Below, one piece after another: positions 18,468-28,513 of a stretch of DNA of 64,000 nucleotides. Numbering within the stretch: the first letter of the stretch is position 1; the number at the start of each line of letters is the position of its first letter. Origin of the DNA: [Pantoea] beijingensis (lineage in GTDB: Bacteria; Pseudomonadota; Gammaproteobacteria; Enterobacterales; Enterobacteriaceae); NCBI RefSeq assembly GCF_022647505.1, contig NZ_CP071409.1, positions 372,001 through 436,000 of the forward strand. The letters run 5' to 3'. A program made the translations under genes and the position numbers. A model generated the notes under the pieces. It searched no databases and was not told the DNA's origin. It saw nothing but the letters and a program-made list of their open reading frames with translations.

Positions 18468-20372
18468 TTACGGAACCAGCATTGATTCCAGCTGTTCCTG
18501 CGCTTCCAGCCAGGCCATTTCACATGTTTCCAGCGACGATTTTGCTTCAGCTTGCTGTTGCAGTGCAGTCGTAAGATCGGCTTTACGGTTTTGTTCGTAA
18601 AGGGCTGGCTCTGCGAGTGATGCTTCTGCTGCCGCTAACTGAAGATTCAGCTTTTCCATCTGCTTTTCCAGCTTTTCGATCTGCTTACGTAGCGGCTGGG
18701 TTTGGCTGCGTAGCTCAGCTTCTCGACGTTTCTGATCTTTACGTGCCTGAGCGCTATTAATGTTGTCTTGCTTGGGTACGCTATCCTGTTGAGCTTGCTG
18801 TTTTTGCAGGTCGCTCAGCCACTGTTGATAATCTTCCAGATCACCTTCAAAGGTTTCAACTTTGCTATCGTGGACCAGGTAAAGATCGTCAGTGGTGGAG
18901 CGTAACAGGTGGCGATCGTGCGATACCACCACTAATGCCCCTTCAAAATCGATTAAGGCTTCGGTAAGCGCCTGGCGCATATCCAGATCGAGGTGGTTGG
19001 TCGGTTCGTCAAGCAGTAGCAGATTTGGACGTTGCCATACAATAAGCGCCAAAACCAACCGGGCCTTTTCGCCACCGGAGAAACGGCTGGTGCTTTCACC
19101 GACTTTATCGCCCTGAAAACCAAACCCCCCAAGGTAATCTCTGAGTTGCTGCTCGAGTACTTTAGGTGCCAGGCGAACTAAATGCTGGAGAGGTGATTCA
19201 TCTGCTCGTAAGAATTCCAGCTGATGCTGGGCGAAATAGCCGAGTTTGATGCCCTTCGCCAGCCCGATATCCCCACCCATTGGAGCGAGCTCACCGGCAA
19301 GCAGTTTGATTAGCGTCGATTTACCTGCGCCATTACGGCCAAGCAGGCCAATACGTGAGCCTGGCACCAGATTAAGTTTGATGGAGTTCAGGATGATATT
19401 TTCACCGTACCCAGCGGTCACCTTTTCCATTTTTAGCAGCGGATTAGGCAAATTTTCTGGTTCGCGAAAACTAAAACTGAACGGGTTATCGACGTGTGCG
19501 GGGGCGATCAATTCCATGCGTTCAAGCATTTTGACACGGCTTTGCGCCTGTTTTGCTTTGCTGGCCTTCGCTTTGAAACGGTCGATAAAACTTTGCAGGT
19601 GGGCCACTTTTTGCTGCTGATTTTCATACATTGATTGCTGCTGAGACAGTTTTGTCGCGCGCTGCTGTTCAAAGGCGCTGTAGTTTCCGGTGTATTCAAA
19701 CAGCGTTTGTTGCTCGATGTGCAGAATTTTATCGACAACGGGATCGAGAAAATCACGGTCATGCGAAATAAGGATAAGCGTACCGGTGTAGCTTTTTAAC
19801 CAGCGTTCCAGCCAGATGACCGCATCAAGGTCGAGGTGGTTGGTCGGTTCATCAAGTAGCAGTAAATCGGAGCGGCAGATCAGCGCCTGTGCCAGATTTA
19901 GACGCATGCGCCAACCACCGGAAAAATCGCTAACTGGCCGCTGTAATTGTTGCTGACTAAAGCCCAAACCGTGAAGTAGAGCGGCGGCGCGCGACGGTAT
20001 ACTCCATGCCTGGATGGCGTCCATCTTGCCGTGTAGTGTGGCGATAGCAACGCCATCATTGACGTCATTAGCACGCTTTAATTCAGATTCAAGCTGACGA
20101 TATTCCCGGTCGCCATCGATAACATACTCAATGGCGGGCACGTTAAGCGCAGGTGTTTCCTGATTAACCCAAGCCATTGCCCAGTTACCAGGAAAAGTCA
20201 CACTACCGGCATCGGCGCTTATCTCGTTTTTTAGCAGCGACAGTAAGGTGGACTTACCACAGCCGTTTTTTCCCACCAATCCCACTTTTTGTCCGGGGTT
20301 GATGGTCGCAGTCGCGTTGTCGAGTAGCACACGTGTGCCACGACGGATTTGTAACGAGGAAAATACAATCAT
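18468..20372 (-). CDS. yheS: ABC-F family ATPase YheS
   Basis: The 634-residue protein has two ABC domains joined by a long charged linker and no membrane segments, as in ABC-F translation factors (E. coli YheS has 637). Walker A GKNGCGKST, signatures FSGGWRMRL and FSGGEKARL, and two LLLDEPTNHLD Walker B motifs are visible. The C-terminal 100 residues form a Lys/Glu/Gln-rich coiled coil. It is thought to act at the ribosome. Confidence 0.95.
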   Translation of the reverse strand: MIVFSSLQIRRGTRVLLDNATATINPGQKVGLVGKNGCGKSTLLSLLKNEISADAGSVTFPGNWAMAWVNQETPALNVPAIEYVIDGDREYRQLESELKRANDVNDGVAIATLHGKMDAIQAWSIPSRAAALLHGLGFSQQQLQRPVSDFSGGWRMRLNLAQALICRSDLLLLDEPTNHLDLDAVIWLERWLKSYTGTLILISHDRDFLDPVVDKILHIEQQTLFEYTGNYSAFEQQRATKLSQQQSMYENQQQKVAHLQSFIDRFKAKASKAKQAQSRVKMLERMELIAPAHVDNPFSFSFREPENLPNPLLKMEKVTAGYGENIILNSIKLNLVPGSRIGLLGRNGAGKSTLIKLLAGELAPMGGDIGLAKGIKLGYFAQHQLEFLRADESPLQHLVRLAPKVLEQQLRDYLGGFGFQGDKVGESTSRFSGGEKARLVLALIVWQRPNLLLLDEPTNHLDLDMRQALTEALIDFEGALVVVSHDRHLLRSTTDDLYLVHDSKVETFEGDLEDYQQWLSDLQKQQAQQDSVPKQDNINSAQARKDQKRREAELRSQTQPLRKQIEKLEKQMEKLNLQLAAAEASLAEPALYEQNRKADLTTALQQQAEAKSSLETCEMAWLEAQEQLESMLVP

Positions 20373-20419
20373 AAGTGCCGTATCGTCAGAGTATGTTAAT
20401 TTATTGTCATCATAATTTG

Positions 20420-20524
20420 CCCGTCTTCAAGTTGCAGCCTGGCTGCTTGCGCGCGCGGCCACTTACATGGGCAAGCGCTTCGCGGCTGTCTGCCGCCAGC
20501 AACTCGAATGACTTAGGGTATATA
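20420..20524. repeat. Dispersed palindromic repeat, copy 1
   Basis: The element begins CCGTCTTCAAGTTGCAG and ends GCAACTCGAATGACTTAGGG, with ends that are imperfect inverted copies (GTCTTCAAGTTGC and GCAACTCGAATGAC). This end structure belongs to a family of about 100-130-base repeats common in intergenic regions of Erwinia, Pantoea and their relatives. Related copies lie at 23401-23522 and, degraded, at 55480-55560. Confidence 0.6.
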
Positions 20525-20599
20525 ACATTTGGAATAACCAATTCCGTTGCGCCGCCATGGTAGCTGAAAACGCACACTATGACGACGATTTGGAGAGGA

Positions 20600-21154
20600 A
20601 TGATGTCACAGCTGCCTAAAGTCCTGTTGCTGTATGCTCACCCGGAACCACAAGATTCGGTGGCTAACCGAATGTTGTTACAGCCGGCGCTGCAGCTAAA
20701 TAATGTCACCGTGCACGATCTTTATGCGCACTACCCTGATTTTTTTATTGATGTGCATTATGAGCAACAGTTATTACGAGAACATCAGATCGTGGTGTTT
20801 CAGCATCCTTTGTATACCTACAGCTGTCCGTCGCTGATGAAAGAGTGGCTTGACCGGGTATTGTCACGCGGTTTTGCCAGCGGAGCGAACGGCAACATGC
20901 TGGAAGGGAAATACTGGCGAAGCGTGGTTACTACGGGTGAACCGGAAGCCGCTTACCATCAGGAAGGGTTAAACCGTTATCCGATGTCGGAAATTATGCG
21001 CCCGTTTGAACTGACTGCCCAAATGTGCCGAATGCACTGGATGACACCCATGATTGTTTATTGGGCACGGCGCCAGACGCCAGAAATTATGAAAAACTAT
21101 GCGAATGCTTACCGTGACTGGCTGGCCTCACCACTGCCTAATGGAGGCGTGTAA
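20600..21154 (+). CDS. kefG: KefG, ancillary quinone oxidoreductase of KefB
   Basis: The 184-residue flavodoxin-like protein matches E. coli KefG in length and sequence (VLLLYAHPE start, [20 protein letters not shown]). It binds FMN/quinones and is needed for full KefB activity during electrophile stress. MMSQ at 20600 or 20603 is the start; GGAGAGG lies just upstream. kefB follows without a gap. Confidence 0.94.
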   Translation: MMSQLPKVLLLYAHPEPQDSVANRMLLQPALQLNNVTVHDLYAHYPDFFIDVHYEQQLLREHQIVVFQHPLYTYSCPSLMKEWLDRVLSRGFASGANGNMLEGKYWRSVVTTGEPEAAYHQEGLNRYPMSEIMRPFELTAQMCRMHWMTPMIVYWARRQTPEIMKNYANAYRDWLASPLPNGGV

Positions 21155-22963
21155 ATGGAAGGACAAGATTTGCTGATGGCCGGGGTCCTTTACCTCTTCG
21201 CGGCGGTAGTGGCCGTGCCGATTGCCGCGCGGCTGGGTATTGGTGCGGTACTGGGGTATTTGTTGGCCGGTATCGCGATTGGTCCCTGGGGATTGGGCTT
21301 TATCAGCGATGTAGAAGAGATTCTGCATTTTTCCGAACTTGGCGTTGTTTTCCTTATGTTCATCATTGGGTTGGAGCTTAATCCGGCTAAGCTCTGGCAA
21401 CTGCGGCGCTCTATTTTTGGCGTAGGAACTTCTCAGGTGCTGCTAAGCGCAGCAGTATTGGGTGGGTTGTTATACCTTACGGATTTCTCCTGGCAAGCGG
21501 CCATTATTGGCGGTATTGGCCTTGCCATGTCCTCAACCGCAATGGCGTTGCAGTTGATGCGTGATAAAGGGATGAACCGCAGTGAATCCGGGCAACTTGG
21601 GTTTTCAGTGCTGCTTTTTCAGGATATCGCGGTTATCCCGGCTCTGGCTTTAGTACCGTTATTAGCGGGCGGCAACAGTGGACATATTGACTGGTTTAAG
21701 GTTGATCTAAAGGTGCTGGCATTTGTCGGCATGCTGATTGGCGGCCGTTTTTTACTGCGCCCTATTTTTCGGTTTATTGCAGCTTCAGGTGTGCGCGAAG
21801 TTTTCACAGCCGCAGCGCTGTTGCTGGTACTGGGATCGGCGCTATTTATGGATATGCTGGGCGTATCAATGGCTCTGGGGACCTTTATCGCAGGTATTCT
21901 TTTGGCTGAGAGTGAATATCGCCATGAACTTGAAATTGCGATTGAACCCTTTAAGGGGCTGCTGCTGGGCTTATTTTTTATTTCGGTAGGGATGGCGCTG
22001 AATCTTGGTGTGCTTTATACGCATATTCTGGAAATCCTGATTGGCGTTGTGGTGCTGGTGGCGGTTAAAAGTGGGGTGCTTTACCTCCTGTCCCGTATTT
22101 ATGGTCTTCGCAGCTCGGAGCGATTGCAGTTTGCTGGTGTGCTCAGTCAGGGGGGAGAGTTTGCCTTTGTACTGTTTTCGGCTGCCTCTTCTGCGAAATT
22201 GTTTAGCGGCGATCAGTTGCCGCTATTGCTGGTCACTGTAACGCTCTCCATGATGACAACGCCGTTGCTGATGCAGGGGATCGATAAAATTCTGGCTCGT
22301 CGCTTTAACGAGCCGGAAGAAGGTGAGGAAAAGCCTTTTGTTGAGGATGATAAACCCCAGGTTATTGTGGTGGGATTCGGCCGTTTTGGGCAGGTGGTGG
22401 GCCGCCTGCTGATGGCGAATAAAAAACGTATTACCGTTCTGGAGCGCGATATCAGCGCGGTCAGTTTGATGCGCAAATATGGTTATAAAGTATATTATGG
22501 CGATGCCACGGAACTGGAGTTGCTACGCGCAGCGGGTGCTGACAGCGCTCAATCTATCGTTATCACCTGCAGTACACCGGAAGATTCGATGATTATTGTT
22601 CACCTGTGTCAGCAACACTTTCCGCATCTGCAAATTCTAGCGCGTGCGCGGGGGCGCGTTGAGGCGCATGAGTTATTACAGGCCGGCGTGACGCAGTTTT
22701 CGCGTGAAACTTTTTCCAGCGCCCTGGAATTAGGGCGTAAGGCGCTGTTGACGGTAGGTATGCATCCCCATCAGGCGCAGCGTGCCCAGTTACATTTCCG
22801 CCGTCTTGATATGCGTATGCTACGGGAGTTAATGCCAAATCACACGGGCGACAGTGCGCAGATTTCTCGCGTAAAAGAGGCGCGCCGTGAGCTGGAGGAT
22901 ATTTTCCAGACTGAAATGCAACACGAGAGGCGACAATACGATGGTTGGGACGGTTTTGAGTAA
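21155..22963 (+). CDS. kefB: Glutathione-regulated K+/H+ efflux antiporter KefB
   Basis: The 602-residue CPA2 antiporter has about twelve membrane segments in residues 1-380 and a cytoplasmic RCK/TrkA-N domain from about 400, with the NAD-binding start [12 protein letters not shown]. It exports K+ when glutathione adducts accumulate, acidifying the cytoplasm to protect against electrophiles. It starts directly at the kefG stop. Confidence 0.95.
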   Translation: MEGQDLLMAGVLYLFAAVVAVPIAARLGIGAVLGYLLAGIAIGPWGLGFISDVEEILHFSELGVVFLMFIIGLELNPAKLWQLRRSIFGVGTSQVLLSAAVLGGLLYLTDFSWQAAIIGGIGLAMSSTAMALQLMRDKGMNRSESGQLGFSVLLFQDIAVIPALALVPLLAGGNSGHIDWFKVDLKVLAFVGMLIGGRFLLRPIFRFIAASGVREVFTAAALLLVLGSALFMDMLGVSMALGTFIAGILLAESEYRHELEIAIEPFKGLLLGLFFISVGMALNLGVLYTHILEILIGVVVLVAVKSGVLYLLSRIYGLRSSERLQFAGVLSQGGEFAFVLFSAASSAKLFSGDQLPLLLVTVTLSMMTTPLLMQGIDKILARRFNEPEEGEEKPFVEDDKPQVIVVGFGRFGQVVGRLLMANKKRITVLERDISAVSLMRKYGYKVYYGDATELELLRAAGADSAQSIVITCSTPEDSMIIVHLCQQHFPHLQILARARGRVEAHELLQAGVTQFSRETFSSALELGRKALLTVGMHPHQAQRAQLHFRRLDMRMLRELMPNHTGDSAQISRVKEARRELEDIFQTEMQHERRQYDGWDGFE

Positions 22964-23098
22964 TTTTGCCTGATTCCGTCTGGGTGCTTTACGCTGGTAT
23001 CTGAGCTCCTCCCGTAGCGCGCTTGCGAGGATTTTTGTTTACTGGCACGCATCGATAGGTGTATCAGCCACGGCGAAATAGCCAACATAGGTAAAGTC

Positions 23099-23293
23099 AT
23101 GCGTAAACGTTTTATTGCTGGTGCGGTCTGTCCGCACTGCCAGGAAAAAGATTCACTGGCGCTGTGGCGGGAAAACAATATTGATGTTGTGGAATGTGTA
23201 AAGTGTGGTCACCAAATGCGTGAAGCGGATAAACAGGCACGTGACCAGATCCGTACTCATGAGCAGGTGATCGGGATTTTCCATCCTGAATAA
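23099..23293 (+). CDS. yheV: YheV-family zinc-ribbon protein
   Basis: The 64-residue protein has two Cys pairs (CPHC and CVKC) forming a zinc ribbon and the same length and start (MRKRFIAGAVCPHC) as E. coli YheV, downstream of kefB in both. Function is unknown. Confidence 0.9.
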   Translation: MRKRFIAGAVCPHCQEKDSLALWRENNIDVVECVKCGHQMREADKQARDQIRTHEQVIGIFHPE

Positions 23294-23400
23294 TCCACGC
23301 GGAAAAAATCCCCTTTGTGTCTGTATGAGTAGAGCGTTATGAGCAGCTTTTTTAATGTCTGGGTGCACAGTGAGGTTGAATTCCGCTACAATCGCCACAT

Positions 23401-23522
23401 ATATACCTGTCATACTCAAGGCTGCAGGTTTGTCGACGGCATCGCTCTGCCCCGATGATTTACTTGAATGTGAGTAAATGTGCCGGGTTGTTGCCATGTA
23501 GCCTGAGTTATTTAGGATATGG
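23401..23522. repeat. Dispersed palindromic repeat, copy 2
   Basis: The element runs from ATATACCTGTCATACTCAAG to GAGTTATTTAGGATAT, with imperfect inverted ends and an internal TTACTTGAATGTGAGTAA arm. It belongs to the same repeat family as 20420-20524. It lies in the 360-base yheV-slyD spacer. Confidence 0.6.
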
Positions 23523-23571
23523 GTTGTTCCGTTCACATGGGCGTAATGTACACGCCAATGTGAACACAACC
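23522..23571 (+). other. Long hairpin in the slyD leader
   Basis: Arms GGTTGT...GTTCACATGGGCGT and ACACGCCAATGTGAAC...ACAACC pair almost fully around a short AATGT loop; the only defects are a three-base bulge and one mismatch. There is no T-run, and slyD starts 83 bases later. It may be a regulatory RNA structure or a second part of the adjoining repeat. Confidence 0.6.
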
Positions 23572-23653
23572 TTAAACCTTTCTGGTTGGTGTTATTGCAC
23601 GCAAAAATAGACCAATGAGGCGGGAGCTTAGTTCTCAACGGTTAGGAGATATC

Positions 23654-24205
23654 ATGAAAGTAGCAAAAGACCTGGTCATTAGCCTGGCCTACCAGGTACG
23701 TACAGAAGACGGTGTATTAGTTGATGAGTCTCCGGTGACCGCACCGCTGGACTATCTGCACGGTCATGGTTCCCTGATCTCTGGTCTGGAAAAGGCACTG
23801 GAAGATCATGTGGTTGGCGATAAGTTTGACGTGCATATCGCGGCAAATGAAGCCTATGGCCAATATGACGAGAACCTGGTGCAGCGCGTGCCAAAAGATG
23901 TATTTATGGGCGTTGATGAACTACAGGTTGGTATGCGTTTTCTGGCGGAAACCGATCAGGGTCCAGTACCGGTCGAAATCACCGAAGTTGAAGATGAGCA
24001 CGTAGTGGTCGATGGTAACCATATGCTGGCAGGGCAGAACCTGAACTTCAACGTTGAAGTGATGGCGATTCGTGAAGCAACGGCGGAAGAGCTGGCACAT
24101 GGTCACGTTCACGGTGAGCACGATCATCATCACGACCATGACCATGACCATGAGCATGAGCATGGCAAAGGTGGTTGTGGTAACGGCGGCTGCGGCTGTC
24201 ACTAA
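23654..24205 (+). CDS. slyD: FKBP-type peptidyl-prolyl isomerase and Ni chaperone SlyD
   Basis: The 183-residue protein has an FKBP domain with an IF insert (residues 1-150) and a histidine- and cysteine-rich tail (HDHHHDHDHDHEHEHGKGG and CGNGGCGCH) that binds Ni and other metals. It folds proteins and supplies Ni to hydrogenase maturation. The start is the ATG with TTAGGAGAT upstream; the frame open from 23615 is not used. Confidence 0.96.
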   Translation: MKVAKDLVISLAYQVRTEDGVLVDESPVTAPLDYLHGHGSLISGLEKALEDHVVGDKFDVHIAANEAYGQYDENLVQRVPKDVFMGVDELQVGMRFLAETDQGPVPVEITEVEDEHVVVDGNHMLAGQNLNFNVEVMAIREATAEELAHGHVHGEHDHHHDHDHDHEHEHGKGGCGNGGCGCH

Positions 24206-24225
24206 TTCGGGATGACCCCTGAAGC

Positions 24226-24255
24226 AAAAAAGCACCGATTATTCGGTGCTTTTTT
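24226..24255. terminator. Bidirectional terminator between slyD and the GH13 gene
   Basis: The stem AGCACCG/CGGTGCT around ATTATT is preceded by six A and followed by six T, so it can end transcription from both sides: slyD and the convergent amylase gene. Confidence 0.85.
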
Positions 24256-24270
24256 CATGAAATAACCCGC

Positions 24271-25992
24271 CTACTCCAGCTTAAATACCAGCGCAGAAAT
24301 TGGTGCAACGTTAACTTCTGGCTGCGCAGCCTGTGTGCTTAATGTCCCCTGAGCCTCATCACCTACTACGCGGGTGGCCTGATTGATTTTCAGATTATTG
24401 ATCGAGGCGCTAACCGGTCGATCGCTTGGGTTAAGGGCAATCAAATACCGCTCGTTACCTGAAGAACGTAAGTAAACCATCGGGTAAGGGCGATTGATAT
24501 TACTGACCAATTCCCAGTCACCTTCGGCAGAGAGCGCCGACGACGAGGCACGCAGTTTTAATAAATTACGAGTGTAATTGAGCAATGAGCGAGGGTCTTT
24601 CTCTTCTTTTGCTACGTTTGGCCGCTGTGGATTTTTATCGATCGGTAGGTACAGATTCCAGTAATCAGTGGTAGAAAATCCGGCATTTTTACTGTCATCC
24701 CATTGCATTGGAGTGCGTGCACCTGCTCGGTTCTTCGTCGATTTTCCCTGACTTCCTTCTTTGTTCCATAAACCGGTTTGGAAACGCATACCAATTTCAT
24801 CACCGTAGTAAATAAACGGTGCGCCAGGCATCGTCAGGAAAAATGTCATGGCAACTTTTAATTGTTCAACGCTGTCACGATCGCCGGCATTCAGGCGTTG
24901 AATATCATGGTTACCTGTAGGCAGGGTGATCAGACTGTTACCTTTAGTCGCGTTATATTGTTCAGAATAGAGTTTGTACCAGGTTTTGAGCTCACCTTTG
25001 CCGTCTTTGGCAAAATAGCTTACGACAGGAGCAAATTCGCCGCCGACCCGGTTTACAAAGAGTGAGTTAAAATTATATTTGCCGGTATGCATCATAAAGT
25101 CGATGTTGAAACCGGCGCTGGATGACTCCTTAGGGTTACTCCATTCAGAAATCAGCACTGCGTCAGGATAGTGTGTGTGATACCAATTTGAAATATCCTG
25201 CCAGACGCCAATCGTGGCTTTTTTATCAGGATCGTTTTTAACGATGCTGGATGCCATATCGACACGAAAGCCATCAATGCCTTTATCCATCCAAAAAGCC
25301 ATAATGTTTTCAAGTTCTCGGCGAACTGCCATGGGGCCCGGTGCATCAACGGCTTGCTCCCAGGCATTTTTGGGGTTTGGATTAGCGTAGCCGTAATTTA
25401 GCGCAGGCTGAGCGTCATAGTAATTTTTAATATAATAAGACGCCCGCGGAGCAGTGGACTTAACGAAGCTGTCCTCGCCAATGACGCCACCAATTTGGTC
25501 CTTTTCTTTGCCTTTCACGTCGTCCGGTATCCGGTCAGGCCAGATATAATAATCGCTATAGCGTCGGTCATGGCCCTTGCTGGCTTCCTGGAACCAGGCG
25601 CTTTTATCTGAGGTATGGCCTGCAACCAGATCGAGGCAAATACGTAGACCGCGCTTATGAGCTTCTTCAATGAGCTGGACTAAATCACTGTTACTGCCAT
25701 AGCGCGGATCGACCTGGTAGAAGTCGGTGATGTCATAGCCGCCATCTTTAAACTCAGACTTGAATAGGGGGTTGAACCATAATGTATTCACACCCAGAGA
25801 TTTAATGTAGTCGAGTCGTTGAATCACACCCTGGATATCGCCAATACCATCGCCGTTAGAATCCTGGTATGACGGTGGGTAAATTTGATAAAAGATGGCT
25901 GATTTTACCCAAGGCGGGGTGGTGTTTTCCGCATAGCCCAGTAACGGGAACAGAGCCATAGCCACAATAGCCAAGGGTGTTTTTACTGCCAT
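24271..25992 (-). CDS. Exported GH13 alpha-glucosidase/alpha-amylase-family enzyme
   Basis: The 573-residue protein has a signal peptide (cleavage near GYA-EN, residue 21) and a GH13 barrel with a DSNGDGIGD calcium loop (44-52). The catalytic residues are D245 (GFRVD), E283 (ISEW) and D363 (GNHD). Region I reads DLVAGHTS, with Gly at 125 where Asn is usual. The C-terminus is a beta-sandwich. It should hydrolyse or rearrange alpha-glucosides in the periplasm; sucrose-isomerase-like activity is possible but not shown. A CRP site lies upstream. It sits between slyX and slyD, which are adjacent in E. coli. Confidence 0.87.
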   Translation of the reverse strand: MAVKTPLAIVAMALFPLLGYAENTTPPWVKSAIFYQIYPPSYQDSNGDGIGDIQGVIQRLDYIKSLGVNTLWFNPLFKSEFKDGGYDITDFYQVDPRYGSNSDLVQLIEEAHKRGLRICLDLVAGHTSDKSAWFQEASKGHDRRYSDYYIWPDRIPDDVKGKEKDQIGGVIGEDSFVKSTAPRASYYIKNYYDAQPALNYGYANPNPKNAWEQAVDAPGPMAVRRELENIMAFWMDKGIDGFRVDMASSIVKNDPDKKATIGVWQDISNWYHTHYPDAVLISEWSNPKESSSAGFNIDFMMHTGKYNFNSLFVNRVGGEFAPVVSYFAKDGKGELKTWYKLYSEQYNATKGNSLITLPTGNHDIQRLNAGDRDSVEQLKVAMTFFLTMPGAPFIYYGDEIGMRFQTGLWNKEGSQGKSTKNRAGARTPMQWDDSKNAGFSTTDYWNLYLPIDKNPQRPNVAKEEKDPRSLLNYTRNLLKLRASSSALSAEGDWELVSNINRPYPMVYLRSSGNERYLIALNPSDRPVSASINNLKINQATRVVGDEAQGTLSTQAAQPEVNVAPISALVFKLE

Positions 25993-26093
25993 AGTGAATA
26001 TTCCTTATCAACGGTAATGCGCACATAACGGGTTGATAAGTATCAGTCAAATCATCATTTGCGATGCCTTTATTGCCGGGCAAAACCGCTTAA

Positions 26094-26109
26094 TGTGATT
26101 CATATCACG
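26094..26109 (-). promoter_or_regulatory. CRP binding site for the GH13 gene
   Basis: TGTGA-TTCATA-TCACG matches the CRP consensus TGTGA-N6-TCACA in nine of ten core bases. It lies about 100 bases upstream of the GH13 start, suggesting glucose-repressed, cAMP-activated expression. Confidence 0.75.
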
Positions 26110-26175
26110 TATGGCCGATACGTTGGATAAGCATGTACGGGAGGACAGGTGATGCGTTTTTCATCTACGATGCCA

Positions 26176-26394
26176 TCAGTAGTGGGGCGGTGGCGTCTCT
26201 TCAGACTGCGAAGCTATCATTGACGGCGCCGCCGCTTTAAGTTTGTCGAGCATCAGGCGCAGTTGTTCGCGCATTTTTGCCATCTCCAGCTCATGCTGTA
26301 CCACCGTTTGATTTAGCTCTTCGATGGTGTGTTCCTGAAATGCCAGTTTGCTTTCCAGTGTTTCCAGCCGCTGCTCAAACAATGATTGTTGCAT
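26176..26394 (-). CDS. slyX: SlyX-family coiled-coil protein
   Basis: The 72-residue protein is almost entirely a heptad-repeat coiled coil ([20 protein letters not shown] start) ending PPPHY, as in E. coli SlyX. Function is unknown. It is divergent from fkpA, as in E. coli, but here the exported GH13 gene lies downstream. Confidence 0.92.
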   Translation of the reverse strand: MQQSLFEQRLETLESKLAFQEHTIEELNQTVVQHELEMAKMREQLRLMLDKLKAAAPSMIASQSEETPPPHY

Positions 26395-26540
26395 TTTATT
26401 TCCTCTTATTTGGACCTGGTGCCCCGTTCTTTGGGCGAATCGTCTGATTCTACGGGGAAAAGCATTGCGTTAACCAGGTAATTACGACTAATTTTCCTTC
26501 TGCGATTGAAAATGCATTATGTCGCCTTCATGTAGTGTTT

Positions 26541-26568
26541 GAAACTTCGCGGCAAAATTAGAGTCGGA
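26541..26568 (+). promoter_or_regulatory. Sigma-E-type promoter of fkpA
   Basis: GAAACTT (26541-26547), a 16-base spacer and TCGGA (26564-26568) resemble the sigma-E consensus GGAACTT-N16-TCTGA. fkpA is a known envelope-stress gene, and the ATG lies 114 bases downstream. Confidence 0.65.
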
Positions 26569-26681
26569 AGTAAACTGAGATATCTCATAGCGAGAGTTTT
26601 TATTCTTTCGTACCCAGTTATAGTACAAGCCGTAGGCTTTAAAAATTCCCGAGGTGAGAGGCTTCGGTTTTGGAGAAATGG

Positions 26682-27500
26682 ATGAAATCACTGTTTAAAG
26701 TTACTTTGTTAGCTACCACCATGGCCGTTGCGCTGAATGCGCCATTGGCAATGGCAGCAGAATCCGCACCGGCTCAACAGGCTGCACCTCAGACACCAAA
26801 AAATGCAGCGTTTAAAAATGACGATCAGCAGTCCGCCTATGCGTTGGGTGCATCGCTAGGCCGTTACATGGAAAACTCGCTGAAAGAGCAAGAGAAACTG
26901 GGTATCACGCTGGAAAAACAACAGTTGATCGCGGGTGTGCAGGATGCATTTGCCGGTAAGAGTAAGCTTTCTGATAAAGAAATCGAACAAACCCTTCAGG
27001 CTTTTGAGACCCGCGTGAAAGGTGCCGCTCAGGCGAAAATGGAAAAAGATGCGACGGAAAACGCGACCAAAGGTGATGCATTCGCGACTAAATTCGCCAA
27101 AGAAAAAGGCGTGAAGAAAACCGAATCTGGCCTGTTATACCAGGTTGAGAAAGAAGGTAGCGGTGATGCGCCAAAAGATAGTGATACCGTCGTCGTTAAT
27201 TACAAAGGTACGCTGATCGACGGTACTGAGTTTGATAACTCATATACCCGTGGGGAGCCGCTCTCTTTCCGTCTTGACGGTGTGATCCCTGGCTGGACCG
27301 AAGGTCTGAAGCAGGTGAAAAAAGGCGGTAAAATCAAGCTGGTTATCCCGCCACAGTTAGCCTATGGTAAAAATGGTGTTCCGGGCATCCCGGCTAACTC
27401 AACGCTGGTGTTTGATGTAGAGTTGCTGGATATTAAGCCAGCACCAAAGGCTGATGAAAAGGCACAAGCCCCTGCTGCTGCCGAGAAAAAAGCACAGTAA
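26682..27500 (+). CDS. fkpA: Periplasmic FKBP-type peptidyl-prolyl isomerase FkpA
   Basis: The 272-residue protein has a signal peptide (cleavage at MAA-ES), an N-terminal dimerisation helix region to about residue 130 and a C-terminal FKBP domain (GTLIDGTEFDNSY, WTEGLKQVKKGGK). It acts as chaperone and prolyl isomerase for envelope proteins. The tail is Ala/Lys rich. The ATG at 26682 is chosen over the frame start at 26670, as it gives the proper signal peptide. Confidence 0.95.
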   Translation: MKSLFKVTLLATTMAVALNAPLAMAAESAPAQQAAPQTPKNAAFKNDDQQSAYALGASLGRYMENSLKEQEKLGITLEKQQLIAGVQDAFAGKSKLSDKEIEQTLQAFETRVKGAAQAKMEKDATENATKGDAFATKFAKEKGVKKTESGLLYQVEKEGSGDAPKDSDTVVVNYKGTLIDGTEFDNSYTRGEPLSFRLDGVIPGWTEGLKQVKKGGKIKLVIPPQLAYGKNGVPGIPANSTLVFDVELLDIKPAPKADEKAQAPAAAEKKAQ

Positions 27501-27597
27501 CACTGAAGCGCATGACGTAATAGCCTAAGCCTGTCCGGTTGCTCTTCAGCCCATGTTGATGGGAATAAGGGTTGCCGTTCCTCTTATGGCGAGAATA

Positions 27598-27627
27598 GCC
27601 GCCGCAACTACTGCGGCGGTTTTTTTA
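27598..27627 (+). terminator. Terminator after fkpA
   Basis: A perfect eight-base stem CCGCCGCA/TGCGGCGG is followed by seven T, about 100 bases after the fkpA stop. Confidence 0.88.
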
Positions 27628-27790
27628 CGATACGAGCTGCCATGCTTGCTTGAGATTTCCCGCAATTATTAACAAAGGTTGGGACACGGCTTTCCGACAT
27701 TTGCTAAACTAATGTCCGCGCAAAATTCTGTATGATGAGTCTGCCCTGGTGTGCGCTGAGACAGGCTCCTGCCAATTAGGGTGTGTCTTC

Positions 27791-28513
27791 ATGTCTAATC
27801 CATTCAGTCCCGGTGAACTTATTGAGTCAGATTTGCTGGAACGGCATCCGTTTGAACAAACCGATCTCGATATCCTCAAATCTTATGAAGCGGTAGTTGA
27901 CGGTTTGGCCATGCTTATTGGCTCCCATTGCGAGATCGTGCTGCATTCACTCGAAGATTTAAAATGCTCTGCAGTGCGTATCGCAAACGGCGAGCATACT
28001 GGACGGAAAATTGGCTCCCCCATTACCGATCTGGCATTACGTATGTTGCATGATATGACCGGGGCCGATAGTAATGTTTCAAAAGCCTATTTCACGCGGG
28101 CGAAAAGCGGCGTGCTGATGAAGTCCGTCACAATTGCCATCCGGAATCGTGAACATCGCGTTATCGGTCTGCTGTGCATCAATATGAATCTCGATGTTCC
28201 TTTTTCACAGATTATGTCGACCTTTATGCCACCAGAAATTCAGGAAGTGGCTTCATCAGTTAACTTTGCTTCTTCGGTGGACGATCTGGTGATGCAAACG
28301 CTGGAGTTCACTATTGAAGAGGTGAGTGCTGACCGCAATGTTTCGAATAACGCCAAGAACCGTCAGATAGTATTGAATCTGTATGAAAAAGGTATTTTCG
28401 ATATTAAAGATGCGATTAATCAAGTTGCTGACCGCCTGAATATCTCTAAGCACACGGTATACCTCTATATCCGTCAGTTTAAAAACGGTGATTTTCAGGG
28501 GCAGGATCGTTAA
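27791..28513 (+). CDS. yheO: YheO-family DNA-binding regulator
   Basis: The 240-residue protein has an N-terminal PAS-like YheO domain and a C-terminal helix-turn-helix ([22 protein letters not shown]). It matches E. coli YheO in length and position, upstream of tusDCB, and overlaps tusD by one base. Its targets are not known. The ATG at 27791 fits homologues better than the 14-codon longer frame. Confidence 0.92.
   Translation: MSNPFSPGELIESDLLERHPFEQTDLDILKSYEAVVDGLAMLIGSHCEIVLHSLEDLKCSAVRIANGEHTGRKIGSPITDLALRMLHDMTGADSNVSKAYFTRAKSGVLMKSVTIAIRNREHRVIGLLCINMNLDVPFSQIMSTFMPPEIQEVASSVNFASSVDDLVMQTLEFTIEEVSADRNVSNNAKNRQIVLNLYEKGIFDIKDAINQVADRLNISKHTVYLYIRQFKNGDFQGQDR

Noticed and set aside
20375..20563. 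62-codon frame between yheS and kefG
   Set aside because: It reads through the palindromic repeat and has no protein-like features.
22213..22476. Antisense frames inside kefB
   Set aside because: Shadows of the kefB coding frame; no independent signals.
23365..23395. Possible promoter TTGAAT/TACAAT before slyD
   Set aside because: The spacing between the boxes is too short for a sigma-70 promoter, so it was not called.
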